Assembly (NCBI GenBank): GCA_965657545.1
Contig: CBFHOG010000002.1
Coordinates: 118,261-182,260, forward strand
DNA length: 64,000 bases
Direction of reading: 5' to 3'
From: UBA7446 sp965657545
GTDB taxonomy: Bacteria; Bacteroidota; Bacteroidia; Flavobacteriales; Flavobacteriaceae
Of this stretch, positions 44,891 to 54,353 are shown in pieces. The notes beneath the pieces were generated by a model. It was not told the origin of the DNA. It saw only the letters and a list, made by a program, of their open reading frames with translations, and did not search any database. A program made the translations under genes and the position numbers. The first letter of the stretch is position 1, and the number at the start of each line of letters is the position of its first letter.

Positions 44891-45550
44891 TTAACTTCGG
44901 GTCAATACCTCGTCTATCATGCCGTATTCTTTGGCTTCTAGTGCTTTCATCCAATAATCACGATCTGAATCTTCATATACCTTGTCATAGGGTTGATTAC
45001 TGTGTTTTGCAATGATTTCGTACAATTCTTTTTTGAGTTTTAGAATTTCACGCGCCGTAATTTCAATATCCGATGCTTGTCCTTGTGCACCTCCAAGAGG
45101 TTGATGAATCATCACACGTGAGTGTGGCAGCCCAGAGCGTTTTCCTTCCTGACCCGCGCAAAGCAACACAGCGCCCATTGACGCTGCAATTCCGGTACAA
45201 ATAGTAGCTACATCTGGATTGATAAACTGCATGGTATCGTAAATACCTAATCCGGCATACACGCTTCCGCCCGGCGAGTTGATGTAAATCTGAATGTCTT
45301 TGTTTTTGTCTGTACTTTCCAAAAACAGCAATTGCGCCTGAATAATATTCGCAACGCTATCGTTAATGGCAGTTCCCAAAAAGATGATGCGATCCATCAT
45401 CAACCTAGAAAACACATCCATTTGTGCCACATTAAGTTGACGCTCCTCGATGATATAAGGGGTTAAACTGCTTACAAGTTCATTGTAATAAAGCGAGTTT
45501 ATACCGTGGTGTTTGGTTGCGTACTCTTTAAATTCTTTTCCGAAATCCAT
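44891..45550 (-). CDS. clpP: ATP-dependent Clp protease proteolytic subunit ClpP
   Basis: Serine peptidase that forms the double-heptamer chamber. 219 residues; nucleophile Ser124 in GIAASMGAVLL, His149 in RVMIHQPLGGAQG and Asp about 198 in DSDRDYWM. Start chosen at MDFGKEF; the first 25 residues are the usual Bacteroidota extension. It lies between tig and clpX. Confidence 0.98.
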   Translation of the reverse strand: MDFGKEFKEYATKHHGINSLYYNELVSSLTPYIIEERQLNVAQMDVFSRLMMDRIIFLGTAINDSVANIIQAQLLFLESTDKNKDIQIYINSPGGSVYAGLGIYDTMQFINPDVATICTGIAASMGAVLLCAGQEGKRSGLPHSRVMIHQPLGGAQGQASDIEITAREILKLKKELYEIIAKHSNQPYDKVYEDSDRDYWMKALEAKEYGMIDEVLTRS

Positions 45551-45579
45551 AGCTTAAAATTGTATGTTAAATATAGCGA

Positions 45580-46893
45580 TTATTTTTTGTACGCCTCTTT
45601 GATAAAGGTGTCGTAGTTAACTTTTTTAACTTTAATATTACCTTTTTCTAAAAACAATTGTCGCATTTTTTCACTCATAAGCTGATCTGAAATGCGTTTT
45701 ACTTCTTCTTGATTCCCCAAAATACGAGCGGCAATATCATTGAGTTCTTCTTCCTTAACGTCTGTTCGTCCAAATTGCACCATTTGCTTTTGGAGTAAAT
45801 CCTTAGCAAAGGTTTCTATTTCTTCTCTAGTAATTTGAAGGTTGTTTTCTTGAATCAAATTAGACTCAATAAGTTGGTATCGCAACCCACGCTCAGACTT
45901 TGCATATTCTGCCTCTGCCTCTTCTGCAGAAATGGGATTTTCACCTGCCGTTTGCATCCATTTTTTTAGAAATGCATCTGGTAATGAAAACTTGGTATTG
46001 TCAATCAAACTCTCTGTCATATCATTTACAAACTTCTGATTTGCTTGTGTTTCAAAGTGTCCAGAAGCATCTTCTTTGAGTTTGGCTTTGCATTCAGTCG
46101 CTGTTTTTACGGCATCTTTTCCAAATACTTTGTCGAAAAATTCTTGGTCTAGTTCTGCCAATCCGCGGTTGTTGCGTTCTTGTAAGGTTAGTGAAAGCTC
46201 TAGTGATTTCTCAGGCAATTTACCCATCACGCGTTGCAACACATGGTCCTCTTTAAATAATCCTTTTGTGCTTAGCGAAAGCACATCACCTAAAGTCGCA
46301 TTCTTGAATGCTGTTATGGCTTTTTTACTTTTAAGTTCGTCGGCAGCAAATGTGGCACTTTTATTTTCTTCTACTCCTTCAAACACAACGCCAACTGTAA
46401 ACTCCGTTTCTTTAGATACCTCTTCAGTTGGTGTGATTGTACCGTACTGTTTTTGTAAGCGTTCCAATTGCTCGTTTACAAAGGCATCATCGGCTTGGAT
46501 TTCGTAGCGTGTAATGGCTTTTCTATTGGGTAGTTTTACCTCCACTTTTGGCGTAAGTCCCAACTCAAAGTCAAATGAAAAACTCGGTGCAGTCCAGTCC
46601 AATTTATCTACAGGAACAGGTAATGGATTCCCTAAAATATCTAACTTTTCTTTGTTTAAATAATCGTTTAATGATGATTGCAATGCTTTGTTAACTTCAT
46701 CTACCAAAACAGCCTGTCCGTATTGCTTTTTTACAACACTCATGGGAATATTTCCCTTTCTAAATCCTGGAATATTAGCACGCTTACGGTAATCGTTTAG
46801 CACTTTTTCTACCTGAGGTGCAACTTCTTCTTGTTTTACTTCGACAGTTAAGACGGCATTTAGCGCATCTACATCTTTTCGCGTTACGTTCAT
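45580..46893 (-). CDS. tig: Trigger factor
   Basis: Ribosome-associated chaperone. The ribosome-binding N-terminus carries the signature GFRKGNIPMSVVKKQYG (about residues 40-56). The middle region in Flavobacteriia lacks a good match to the FKBP peptidyl-prolyl isomerase core, and here too it is diverged (about 150-250). The C-terminal chaperone arms follow. Start at the second of two adjacent ATGs (46893). First gene of tig-clpP-clpX. Confidence 0.93.
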   Translation of the reverse strand: MNVTRKDVDALNAVLTVEVKQEEVAPQVEKVLNDYRKRANIPGFRKGNIPMSVVKKQYGQAVLVDEVNKALQSSLNDYLNKEKLDILGNPLPVPVDKLDWTAPSFSFDFELGLTPKVEVKLPNRKAITRYEIQADDAFVNEQLERLQKQYGTITPTEEVSKETEFTVGVVFEGVEENKSATFAADELKSKKAITAFKNATLGDVLSLSTKGLFKEDHVLQRVMGKLPEKSLELSLTLQERNNRGLAELDQEFFDKVFGKDAVKTATECKAKLKEDASGHFETQANQKFVNDMTESLIDNTKFSLPDAFLKKWMQTAGENPISAEEAEAEYAKSERGLRYQLIESNLIQENNLQITREEIETFAKDLLQKQMVQFGRTDVKEEELNDIAARILGNQEEVKRISDQLMSEKMRQLFLEKGNIKVKKVNYDTFIKEAYKK

Positions 46894-46962
46894 CATTTTA
46901 TTTTAATAGCTGGCAAAAATAGGCTATTTTACAGCAAGGTCAAAGCAAAGATTTCAAGGGTT

Positions 46963-47733
46963 TTAGAATAAAAAATCATGCAGTGCAAGCGTGAAAGCTT
47001 TTGGATTTTCGGCATGGAGCCAGTGCCCAGCGTCAGGTATCCAATTCAAGGTTGCATTAGGAAAATACGATTGGATGCTGGAAACATCCTGTTCTAAAAT
47101 ATAATCTGACATTGCACCTCCCAAAAACAGCGTATCACCTGCAAAAGTAAGTCCTTTAGGAGCGGCACCTATTTCGGATAATTTGTGTTGTAAAACCTGA
47201 ATATTACAACGCAATTTCAAGGTCCGATCTTCAGTCCACGCTAAATTTTTGAGTAAAAACTGACGTACACCAACTTCAGGAACAAAAGCGGCAAGCGCAT
47301 CATCGGCTAGCGTTCTTGAAGTAAATGTATGCGTGTCTAAATGTAAAAGTCCGTCTATAATATTGGAAAACTTTTCACGCACTTCATACGCTTTAGGTGC
47401 AATATCCGCGACGATAAGTTTATGCATACGTTCAGGGTGTTGCAATGCCAATGTCATAGCCGTTTTCCCGCCCATGGAGTGCCCTAAAACAATGGCTTTA
47501 TCCAATTTATGTGAATCCATATAAGCGACAATATCTTGCGCCAGAATTTCGTAGTTAAATGATTCGCTGTGAAAACTTTTGCCGTGATTTCGTTGGTCTA
47601 TGGCATGGACTTCAAAGTGGGAAGACCAATATTTGGCGTGCGTACGCCAGTTGTCGGACATTCCTAAAAATCCATGTAAAATAAGTAATGGCGTGCCTTG
47701 CCCTGTAATTGTACTGTGAACTAGTGGCTCGAT
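46963..47733 (-). CDS. Alpha/beta hydrolase (YbfF-like) with no canonical start codon
   Basis: Esterase-type alpha/beta hydrolase: nucleophile elbow GHSMGG, a C-terminal DAGHWLHAENP with the catalytic His, and an oxyanion-hole motif HGFLG. The HGFLG strand lies upstream of the first in-frame ATG (47661, MSDNWRTHAKYW). The conserved N-terminus (EPLVHSTITGQGTPLLILHG) reads back to ATC at 47731-47733, then a stop 15 bases further with no ATG, GTG or TTG. Family members start M-E-x-L at this point, so the start is probably a mutated or rare ATC. It overlaps the end of pdxJ by 13 bases. 256 residues, the normal family size. Confidence 0.8.
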   Translation of the reverse strand: MEPLVHSTITGQGTPLLILHGFLGMSDNWRTHAKYWSSHFEVHAIDQRNHGKSFHSESFNYEILAQDIVAYMDSHKLDKAIVLGHSMGGKTAMTLALQHPERMHKLIVADIAPKAYEVREKFSNIIDGLLHLDTHTFTSRTLADDALAAFVPEVGVRQFLLKNLAWTEDRTLKLRCNIQVLQHKLSEIGAAPKGLTFAGDTLFLGGAMSDYILEQDVSSIQSYFPNATLNWIPDAGHWLHAENPKAFTLALHDFLF

Positions 47734-48440
47734 AGCTTTGCTATGTATTGGTTAATTACATTTTCTAGTCCGTAGTATAGCGACTCACATACCAAAGCAT
47801 GACCAATGGAAACTTCCAATAAGCCTGGAATCTTTTGTGCAAAAAAATGGATATTCTCTAAACTCAAATCGTGTCCAGCATTAAGTCCTAAACCAACTTC
47901 CTGGGCTTTTTGGGCAGCAGCTACAAAAGGTGCGATTGCTTTATCTGGATTTATAGGGAATTTTTCAGCATAGGACTCCGTGTAGAGTTCAATGCGATCT
48001 GTACCTGTAGCAACAGCTGATTCGACTTGCGATTCATCTGGATCTAAAAAAATAGAGGTGCGAATACCATGTTGCTTAAATTCCTGTATCACTTCTTGTA
48101 AAAACGACCGATTTGTAATCGTATCCCAACCTGCATTGGACGTAATGGCATCGGGTGCATCTGGAACCAAAGTAACCTGTGCAGGCTTGACCTTACACAC
48201 CAAATCCACAAATTTTGGGTTTGGATTGCCCTCTACGTTAAATTCGGTTGTAATGACTTCAGGTAATTCACGGACATCTTTATATGTAATGTGACGTTCA
48301 TCTGGTCTTGGATGGACTGTAATTCCTTGGGCTCCAAAGCTTTGTATGTCACGAGCGACATCCAATACATTTGGCATATTTGCTCCACGTGCGTTACGCA
48401 ACGTGGCAATTTTATTGATGTTTACACTTAATTTTGTCAT
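47721..48440 (-). CDS. pdxJ: Pyridoxine 5'-phosphate synthase
   Basis: Condenses 1-deoxyxylulose-5-phosphate with 3-amino-2-oxopropyl phosphate in vitamin B6 synthesis. 239 residues from ATG 48440 (KLSVNINKIATLRNARG). A TTG further upstream is part of a TATTTTTG promoter-like box (minus strand, 48466-48473) and is rejected. Motifs: GITVHPRPDERHI, FNVEGNP and LGLNAGHDLSLENI. Divergent from nadK. Confidence 0.96.
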   Translation of the reverse strand: MTKLSVNINKIATLRNARGANMPNVLDVARDIQSFGAQGITVHPRPDERHITYKDVRELPEVITTEFNVEGNPNPKFVDLVCKVKPAQVTLVPDAPDAITSNAGWDTITNRSFLQEVIQEFKQHGIRTSIFLDPDESQVESAVATGTDRIELYTESYAEKFPINPDKAIAPFVAAAQKAQEVGLGLNAGHDLSLENIHFFAQKIPGLLEVSIGHALVCESLYYGLENVINQYIAKLSSH

Positions 48441-48502
48441 AGCAATATAAAGACGTTTGGTGCTCAAAAATACAACTTTATGCAGCTTTATTCTTTTTGG
48501 TC

Positions 48503-48510
48503 TAACTTTG
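48503..48510 (+). promoter_or_regulatory. TAnnTTTG box immediately before nadK
   Basis: TAACTTTG ends four bases before the nadK ATG (48515). The transcript would start at about the first base of the gene, so a leaderless mRNA is likely. The -33 element is TTTA about 22 bases upstream. Confidence 0.5.
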
Positions 48511-48514
48511 TACT

Positions 48515-49384
48515 ATGAAAATTGCGTTATACAGTTTGGTTCACGATGATGCAACGCTCCGCATTGTGTCTAGAATTATTACTTTTTTCTCAGAAAAAAA
48601 GGCAGATATTCAGATTGAAAAAGCGTTGTCTGCACACTTTCCTGAAGTAGCAGCTTCAGCTTTTGAATCCCACCTTGATATTGATTCAAAAACAAATGTG
48701 TTTTTTGCTGTAGGGGGTGATGGAACGGTACTCCGATCGTTAAATTATGTGCGCGAATCAAAAATACCCCTAATCGGGATTAATACGGGTCGTTTGGGAT
48801 TTTTGGCCACTGTACAACCCAACGAGATAGATATTTGTCTCTCGGAAATTCTTGCTAAAAACTACAGCACAGAAGAGCGTAGCTTACTAGAAATTAAATC
48901 AAACCCACCACACCCCGACTTAGAAGCATTTCCGTTGGCATTAAACGAAGTATCAGTAGCACGAGAAAATACCACTTCGATGATTACCATTCACACCAAA
49001 GTCAATGGTGCATATTTGAATGTATATTGGGCAGACGGCTTGGTAACAGCAACACCCACAGGCTCTACCGGATATTCATTAAGCAGTGGCGGACCTATCA
49101 TTGCACCTGAAAGTAAAAGTTTAGTACTGACGCCAATCGCACCACATAATCTCAATGCTAGACCCCTGGTTGTTGGAGATGATGTAGAAATCGAAATCCA
49201 TGTAGAGGGAAGGGGTGAATCGCACTTAATTACACTGGATACTAGGTTGTTTTCTATCCCAATGAATACCCGTGTTTTTATTAAAAAATCCAATGCTCCT
49301 ATTGTTTTTATAAGACCAAATAACCATAGTTTTTTTGACACCTTACGAAACAAACTTTTATGGGGGCAAGACAAACGCAATTAA
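48515..49384 (+). CDS. nadK: NAD kinase
   Basis: Phosphorylates NAD to NADP. 289 residues: GGDGTVLRSLNYV (the GGDG motif, about residues 68-71), PLIGINTGRLGFLA, LNEVSVAREN, and the TATPTGSTGYSLSSGGPII stretch with the catalytic fold. Divergent from pdxJ; followed by the T9SS-associated porG-like gene, the usual order in this group. Confidence 0.97.
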   Translation: MKIALYSLVHDDATLRIVSRIITFFSEKKADIQIEKALSAHFPEVAASAFESHLDIDSKTNVFFAVGGDGTVLRSLNYVRESKIPLIGINTGRLGFLATVQPNEIDICLSEILAKNYSTEERSLLEIKSNPPHPDLEAFPLALNEVSVARENTTSMITIHTKVNGAYLNVYWADGLVTATPTGSTGYSLSSGGPIIAPESKSLVLTPIAPHNLNARPLVVGDDVEIEIHVEGRGESHLITLDTRLFSIPMNTRVFIKKSNAPIVFIRPNNHSFFDTLRNKLLWGQDKRN

Positions 49385-49429
49385 CAATAAACTTGACGAT
49401 TTTCTGTTTTTAGCATACACATATTCCGT

Positions 49430-50122
49430 ATGAATCGTATATTTTTTTGGTGTTTTCTGTTGGGCTTTACTGGAGCTACAACCTATGCGCAGCGCCATGA
49501 AATTGGCATTCTTGTGGGCGGTGTTAATTATATAGGTGAAATTGGAGAAACACAATATTTCAAGCCGAAACATTTGGGCTATGGCATTATTTACAAACGG
49601 AATCTCACACAACGCATTGCGCTAAGAGCGCAGTTTAGCACAGGTAAATTTAGTGCAGATGACCGAAATGCAACAGACTTAGATCGGCGTGCAAGAGAGC
49701 TTTCTTTTTCAAACACATACAGTGCATGGGGTATTGGAGCAGAGGTGAATTATGTGTCATTGCCAATTGGTGAATTTGGTACTTCTTGGACACCTTATTT
49801 ACATATTGGTATTCAACGCCTTGTAGCAGACGAATTGTACTTCCCTAAAAGTGAGTTTAATGCTATTGCACACGGAAAAAAAATGACCATAAGTGTTCCT
49901 TTTGGTGTAGGAATAAAGTTTAATTTAGGTCAATATTGGGTAATTGCTGCCGAAGTGCAACCACAGTTTACATTTTCCGATAACCTCGATGGAAGTTTCC
50001 CAAATAGAGATAAACAACCGCTTGCCCAACAATTTTCTACGAGTTTAAGTAGTGATTGGTTGGTATTTACGGGGATTTCTATAACTTACGCCTTTGGAAG
50101 ACTGCCGTGTTGCAGAGATTAA
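49430..50122 (+). CDS. porG: PorG-like outer-membrane protein (DUF6089)
   Basis: 230 residues with a signal peptide (FFWCFLLGFTGATTYAQ) and an eight-strand-type barrel. DUF6089 motifs are VGGVNYIGEIGETQYFKPKH, YKRNLTQRIALRAQ and FGVGIKFNLG. PorG is an outer-membrane component of the type IX secretion system in Porphyromonas and Flavobacterium. The gene order nadK-porG-uppS-bamA supports the call, and a T9SS-sorted protein occurs in the window (25351-26403). Confidence 0.85.
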   Translation: MNRIFFWCFLLGFTGATTYAQRHEIGILVGGVNYIGEIGETQYFKPKHLGYGIIYKRNLTQRIALRAQFSTGKFSADDRNATDLDRRARELSFSNTYSAWGIGAEVNYVSLPIGEFGTSWTPYLHIGIQRLVADELYFPKSEFNAIAHGKKMTISVPFGVGIKFNLGQYWVIAAEVQPQFTFSDNLDGSFPNRDKQPLAQQFSTSLSSDWLVFTGISITYAFGRLPCCRD

Positions 50123-50126
50123 AATA

Positions 50127-50867
50127 ATGATGAGTTTCGAAGAAATTAATCCGGAAATGCTACCACAACACATTGCCATTATCATGGATGGTAATGGGCG
50201 CTGGGCGAAGCAGCATGGTAAAATGCGTGTTCGCGGGCATGAAGCAGGTGCAGAAGCCGTTCGTAAAACGGTAGAGGCAGCGGCAAAACTCGGCATCAAA
50301 CACCTTACACTTTATGCCTTTTCTACCGAAAATTGGAGTCGCCCAAAAACAGAAGTAAACACCTTAATGGGGTTATTAGTAAGAAGCTTGCGCCGAGAAT
50401 TGGATCGCATAGTTACTAACGACATAAAGCTCAGCGCCATTGGTTCACTAGACAAACTCCCTAAAAGTGTGCAGCATGAATTGCAGGAAGTGATTCAAAA
50501 AACGACCCATAATTCAGGAACGCATTTGACCCTGGCAATCAGCTATGGAGCTAGAGAAGAAATCAAACAAGCGGTGAAGCAAATAAGTGAAAAAGTTAAA
50601 AATAATATAATTCCTGTCGAAAGTATTGACGAAACCATAATTAATGAGCATCTTTACACGCAACATTTACCTGATGTAGATTTGCTTATTCGCACCAGCG
50701 GAGAAGTACGTATTAGTAACTTTCTGTTATGGCAAATTGCCTACGCAGAACTTTATTTTACAAACGAATTGTGGCCAGAATTTGACGAACAATCACTCCA
50801 TCAGGCAATTTTAAGTTATCAAAAAAGAGAACGCAGATTTGGAAAAACAAGTGAACAGCTTACATAG
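50127..50867 (+). CDS. uppS: Isoprenyl transferase (undecaprenyl diphosphate synthase)
   Basis: Makes the C55 lipid carrier for peptidoglycan. 246 residues from ATG 50127, five bases after the porG stop. Motifs: HIAIIMDGNGRWAKQ (diphosphate binding Asp), YAFSTENWSRPKTEV and LIRTSGEVRISNFLLWQIAYAELYF. A longer start at 50094 lies inside porG and is less likely. Its end overlaps bamA by 29 bases. Confidence 0.96.
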   Translation: MMSFEEINPEMLPQHIAIIMDGNGRWAKQHGKMRVRGHEAGAEAVRKTVEAAAKLGIKHLTLYAFSTENWSRPKTEVNTLMGLLVRSLRRELDRIVTNDIKLSAIGSLDKLPKSVQHELQEVIQKTTHNSGTHLTLAISYGAREEIKQAVKQISEKVKNNIIPVESIDETIINEHLYTQHLPDVDLLIRTSGEVRISNFLLWQIAYAELYFTNELWPEFDEQSLHQAILSYQKRERRFGKTSEQLT

Positions 50868-53391
50868 CAATGTCCTCCATACCATTTTCTTATGCATTAC
50901 ACTCTTAGGTTTTGCATTTTCGTATGCACAAGACAGCACCTTTGATAAAGGTAAGATTTACGAAATAGGTGAAATTACTGCAACTGGAGTAAAAAGTTTT
51001 AGCCCGCAAACAGTTGTCGCCTATACAGGCTTAAAAAAGGGGCAACGCATTCAAATTCCTGGAGAGGAAATCAGCGCCACCATTAACAAACTTTGGAAGC
51101 TTGAACTCTTTAGCAACATCGAGTTTTTTATTACCAAAATTGACGGTGACGTTGCCGATTTGGAACTTTATATACAAGAACTGCCAACGCTCTCTGACTA
51201 TACAATTAAAGGGATTAAAAAAGGAAAACTTGAAAGCATTATCAAGGATACCGATATCAAAAAAGGAAAAAAAATCAGTAAAAATTTCTTGGCTACAACC
51301 AAAAACTACATTGAAAATAAATACAGAAAAGATGGGTTTTTAAATGCCAAAGTCACCATTGATACAAAGCCAGACACAACTGGCGTGAACAATCAAAAAA
51401 TGTTGATTTCTCTAGACCGTGGGGATCGTGTAAAAATACGGTCGTTAGCTTTCGAAGGAAATACCATTTTTAGCAGAAAAAAACTGCGGAAAAAGTTTAA
51501 AAATACGCGTGTTGAATTCCCTGGGCGTTTCTGGAAACGATCAAAATATATTGAAGGTGATTTTGAAGAGGATCTAAAATCTGTACTTGATTTCTACAAA
51601 GAAAAAGGATACCGTGATGCTAGAATTGTTTCGGACACCGTTGTGATAGATGGCGATAAAATAGATATTGACATTGCTTTACAAGAAGGAAATAAATATC
51701 ATTTTGGCGAAATTGATTTTATTGGGAATTCCGTTTATTCAGATGCACAACTTTCACGAGTTCTAGGGCTTAAATCTGGTGATACCTACAATGGAGTTTT
51801 ACTTCGAAAACGTATTGCAGACCAAACCAAACCTGATGGTGAGGACCTCACAAACCTATACCAAAACAACGGGTACCTGTTTTCAAGCATTAACCCTGTT
51901 GAAGTAAGCGCCGCAAACGATACAATCGATTTTGAAATTCGTATTACCGAGGGAAAACCTGCTTATTTTAACCGTATTACAGTACGAGGAAACGATCGTA
52001 CAAATGACCACGTGATTTACAGAGAAATTAGAACACGTCCAGGAGAACTATACAGCAAAGATAAAGTGGTGCGATCGGTGCGTGAATTGGGTCAGTTAGG
52101 CTTTTTTGATGCTGAGCAAATTTCCCCCGATTTTAAGGATGTAGATCCCAATGCGGGTACAGTAGATATCGAATACGGATTAGTAGAACGTGGCGCAAGT
52201 CAAATTGAACTTCAAGGCGGCTATGGCGGCGGTGGATTTATTGGTACCTTAGGGTTATCGTTCAATAACTTCTCCATGCGCAATATTTGGAACAAAAAGG
52301 AGTATAAACCTGTTCCAATGGGTGACGGACAGCAATTAGCACTTCGCTTGCAAGCAAGTCGGTTTTTTGAAACATATAGTTTTTCGTTTGCAGAACCATG
52401 GCTTGGTGGCGAACAACCCGTACGATTCTCAACCTCTATTTCTCAAACCACGCAATACCGCTACGATTTTAGAACAGGGCTTGCCAACAAGAATCAATAT
52501 TTTAGTATCAAAGGGATAAACTTAGGCTTAGCAAAACGATTACAAGTACCTGATGATTATTTTACACTTTCACAAACTATTGGTTATCAATACTTTGATT
52601 TAAATAATTACTATACAGGGTTGTTTACTTTTGGTAATGGTGTATCAAATAACTTGTTCTATGCGGTGGCACTTTCAAGAAATAACACCTATACCAATCC
52701 TATATTTCCAGTGGGTGGCTCCTCCTTTACCATAGGAGCTAAGTTTTCTTTCCCATATTCTTTAGTTGGTAATATCGATTTTGGTGATTTAGAAAACCAA
52801 GCTGAATATCAAAATGAAGATGGAACAGCTAACAGAGAAAAAATTGACCAAGAAAAATTCCGTTGGTTAGAGTACTATAAACTCAATTTTGAAGGAAGCT
52901 GGTACACACGGATTATAGATAAACTTATTTTACGCACACATGCAGAGTTTGGATTTTTGGGGGCCTATAATGCCGACAGAGGTATTATTCCTTTTGAACG
53001 ATACTATCTAGGAGGAGATGGTTTGGCCCAGTATGCCCTAGACGGAAGAGAAATGATTGCGCTTAGAGGCTACGAAAACCAATCACTCTCAAGTACGGAC
53101 GGATCTACAGTGTACAATAAATTCTCTTTAGAACTTCGCTATCCCATAACACTAAAACCAAGTGCATCTATTTACGCGTTATCTTTTTTGGAGGCAGGTA
53201 ATGGGTATAACAATTTTCGTGAGTTTAATCCGTTTAACAGTAAACGCTCTGCTGGCTTTGGTGTTCGGATATTTATGCCTGCATTTGGATTATTAGGCAT
53301 AGATTTTGGATATGGGTTTGATAGCGCATCAGAAAACGACTTGAGTCCGCATGGGTGGGAAACACATTTTATTATTGGACAGCAATTCTAA
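50839..53391 (+). CDS. bamA: Outer-membrane assembly protein BamA
   Basis: Inserts beta-barrel proteins into the outer membrane. 850 residues: signal peptide (IFLCITLLGFAFSYAQ), five POTRA domains (about 35-430; for example GEIDFIGNSVYSDAQLSRVLG, ITVRGNDRTNDHVIYREI), and a 16-strand barrel ending FIIGQQF. No ATG precedes the signal peptide, so the start is TTG at 50839 or GTG at 50851. It overlaps uppS and is followed by two OmpH/Skp chaperone genes. Confidence 0.96.
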   Translation: MEKQVNSLHSNVLHTIFLCITLLGFAFSYAQDSTFDKGKIYEIGEITATGVKSFSPQTVVAYTGLKKGQRIQIPGEEISATINKLWKLELFSNIEFFITKIDGDVADLELYIQELPTLSDYTIKGIKKGKLESIIKDTDIKKGKKISKNFLATTKNYIENKYRKDGFLNAKVTIDTKPDTTGVNNQKMLISLDRGDRVKIRSLAFEGNTIFSRKKLRKKFKNTRVEFPGRFWKRSKYIEGDFEEDLKSVLDFYKEKGYRDARIVSDTVVIDGDKIDIDIALQEGNKYHFGEIDFIGNSVYSDAQLSRVLGLKSGDTYNGVLLRKRIADQTKPDGEDLTNLYQNNGYLFSSINPVEVSAANDTIDFEIRITEGKPAYFNRITVRGNDRTNDHVIYREIRTRPGELYSKDKVVRSVRELGQLGFFDAEQISPDFKDVDPNAGTVDIEYGLVERGASQIELQGGYGGGGFIGTLGLSFNNFSMRNIWNKKEYKPVPMGDGQQLALRLQASRFFETYSFSFAEPWLGGEQPVRFSTSISQTTQYRYDFRTGLANKNQYFSIKGINLGLAKRLQVPDDYFTLSQTIGYQYFDLNNYYTGLFTFGNGVSNNLFYAVALSRNNTYTNPIFPVGGSSFTIGAKFSFPYSLVGNIDFGDLENQAEYQNEDGTANREKIDQEKFRWLEYYKLNFEGSWYTRIIDKLILRTHAEFGFLGAYNADRGIIPFERYYLGGDGLAQYALDGREMIALRGYENQSLSSTDGSTVYNKFSLELRYPITLKPSASIYALSFLEAGNGYNNFREFNPFNSKRSAGFGVRIFMPAFGLLGIDFGYGFDSASENDLSPHGWETHFIIGQQF

Positions 53392-53402
53392 CCAAGACTA
53401 AC

Positions 53403-54332
53403 ATGACTAGTTTGCGAGCATTCCTAATTGTTTTATTCATGTCTTTTACGCCCTTTGTAAAAGCACAAAAAAATGTTCGGATAGGATTCTTAAACATTGA
53501 TAAAGTATTAGAGGTTCATAAAGGTTATTCTACGTCTAGCCAAGAACTTGAGGAAAAAATTACAGCTTGGCGAAATGAAATAGAAACCAAACAAAAAGAA
53601 TTAGATCAACAGCTAGAGTCCTTAGAATTGGAACGCCCATTACTAACTGAGGAAATTTATGAGGAGCGTGCAGAAGATATTGGATTCGAACAAGATAAGT
53701 TGGATCAATACATTGAAAAAAGATTTGGAACTGAGGGAGATTGGATAAAACAAAAAGTGTTATTGGCACAACCCGCTCAAGACGAAATCCTAACAGCGAT
53801 TAAAGAAGTTGCCGATGATCGCAATTTGGACTATGTTTTTGATAGTACGGCAGAAATTTTAGTATTGCATTCTGAAAAAAAATACGATATTAGCGAACTT
53901 GTTATTCGATACTTAGAAATCGAAGACAAGAAAAAGGCGCAAGAATTTTTGAGTGAGACCAAAAAAGAAGAGCGTCGTCAGCGTACAAATCCAGCATTAG
54001 AAGCAAAGCGCAAAGCTCTAGAGAAGCGCAAAGCCGAACGCCAAAAATTGTTGGAAGAACGCAAGGCGGAACGTGAAAGTAAAAAGAATAAGAAAAAATC
54101 GGGAGGGAAAGTGTCCGATACTGTTGTTGATAATCGCTCTAATGAAGATCAAAGGGCTACACGCAAAGCCGAAATAGAACAAAAAAGAAAAGACCGTGCT
54201 ACTGAGTTAGCACAAAGAAAAAAAGAACAAGCCGAAGCTTTAGCAAAGCGTAAAAAAGAACGCCTTGAAGAATTAGAGCGACGCAAAAAAGAAATCGAAG
54301 AAAAACGCAAACAAGCGAAACAAAAAAAGTAA
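53403..54332 (+). CDS. OmpH/Skp-family periplasmic chaperone with long charged tail
   Basis: 309 residues from ATG 53403, which starts a signal peptide (LRAFLIVLFMSFTPFVKAQ). Residues 20-175 are the OmpH/Skp fold (RIGFLNIDKVLEVHKGY, then long coiled-coil arms). From about 180 to the end the chain is almost only Lys, Arg, Glu and Ala, a predicted long helix or coiled coil. Skp is usually about 160-200 residues, so the tail is an addition. It follows bamA, its expected functional partner, by 11 bases. Confidence 0.92.
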   Translation: MTSLRAFLIVLFMSFTPFVKAQKNVRIGFLNIDKVLEVHKGYSTSSQELEEKITAWRNEIETKQKELDQQLESLELERPLLTEEIYEERAEDIGFEQDKLDQYIEKRFGTEGDWIKQKVLLAQPAQDEILTAIKEVADDRNLDYVFDSTAEILVLHSEKKYDISELVIRYLEIEDKKKAQEFLSETKKEERRQRTNPALEAKRKALEKRKAERQKLLEERKAERESKKNKKKSGGKVSDTVVDNRSNEDQRATRKAEIEQKRKDRATELAQRKKEQAEALAKRKKERLEELERRKKEIEEKRKQAKQKK

Positions 54333-54353
54333 ATTCAAATTAATCTTAATCAA

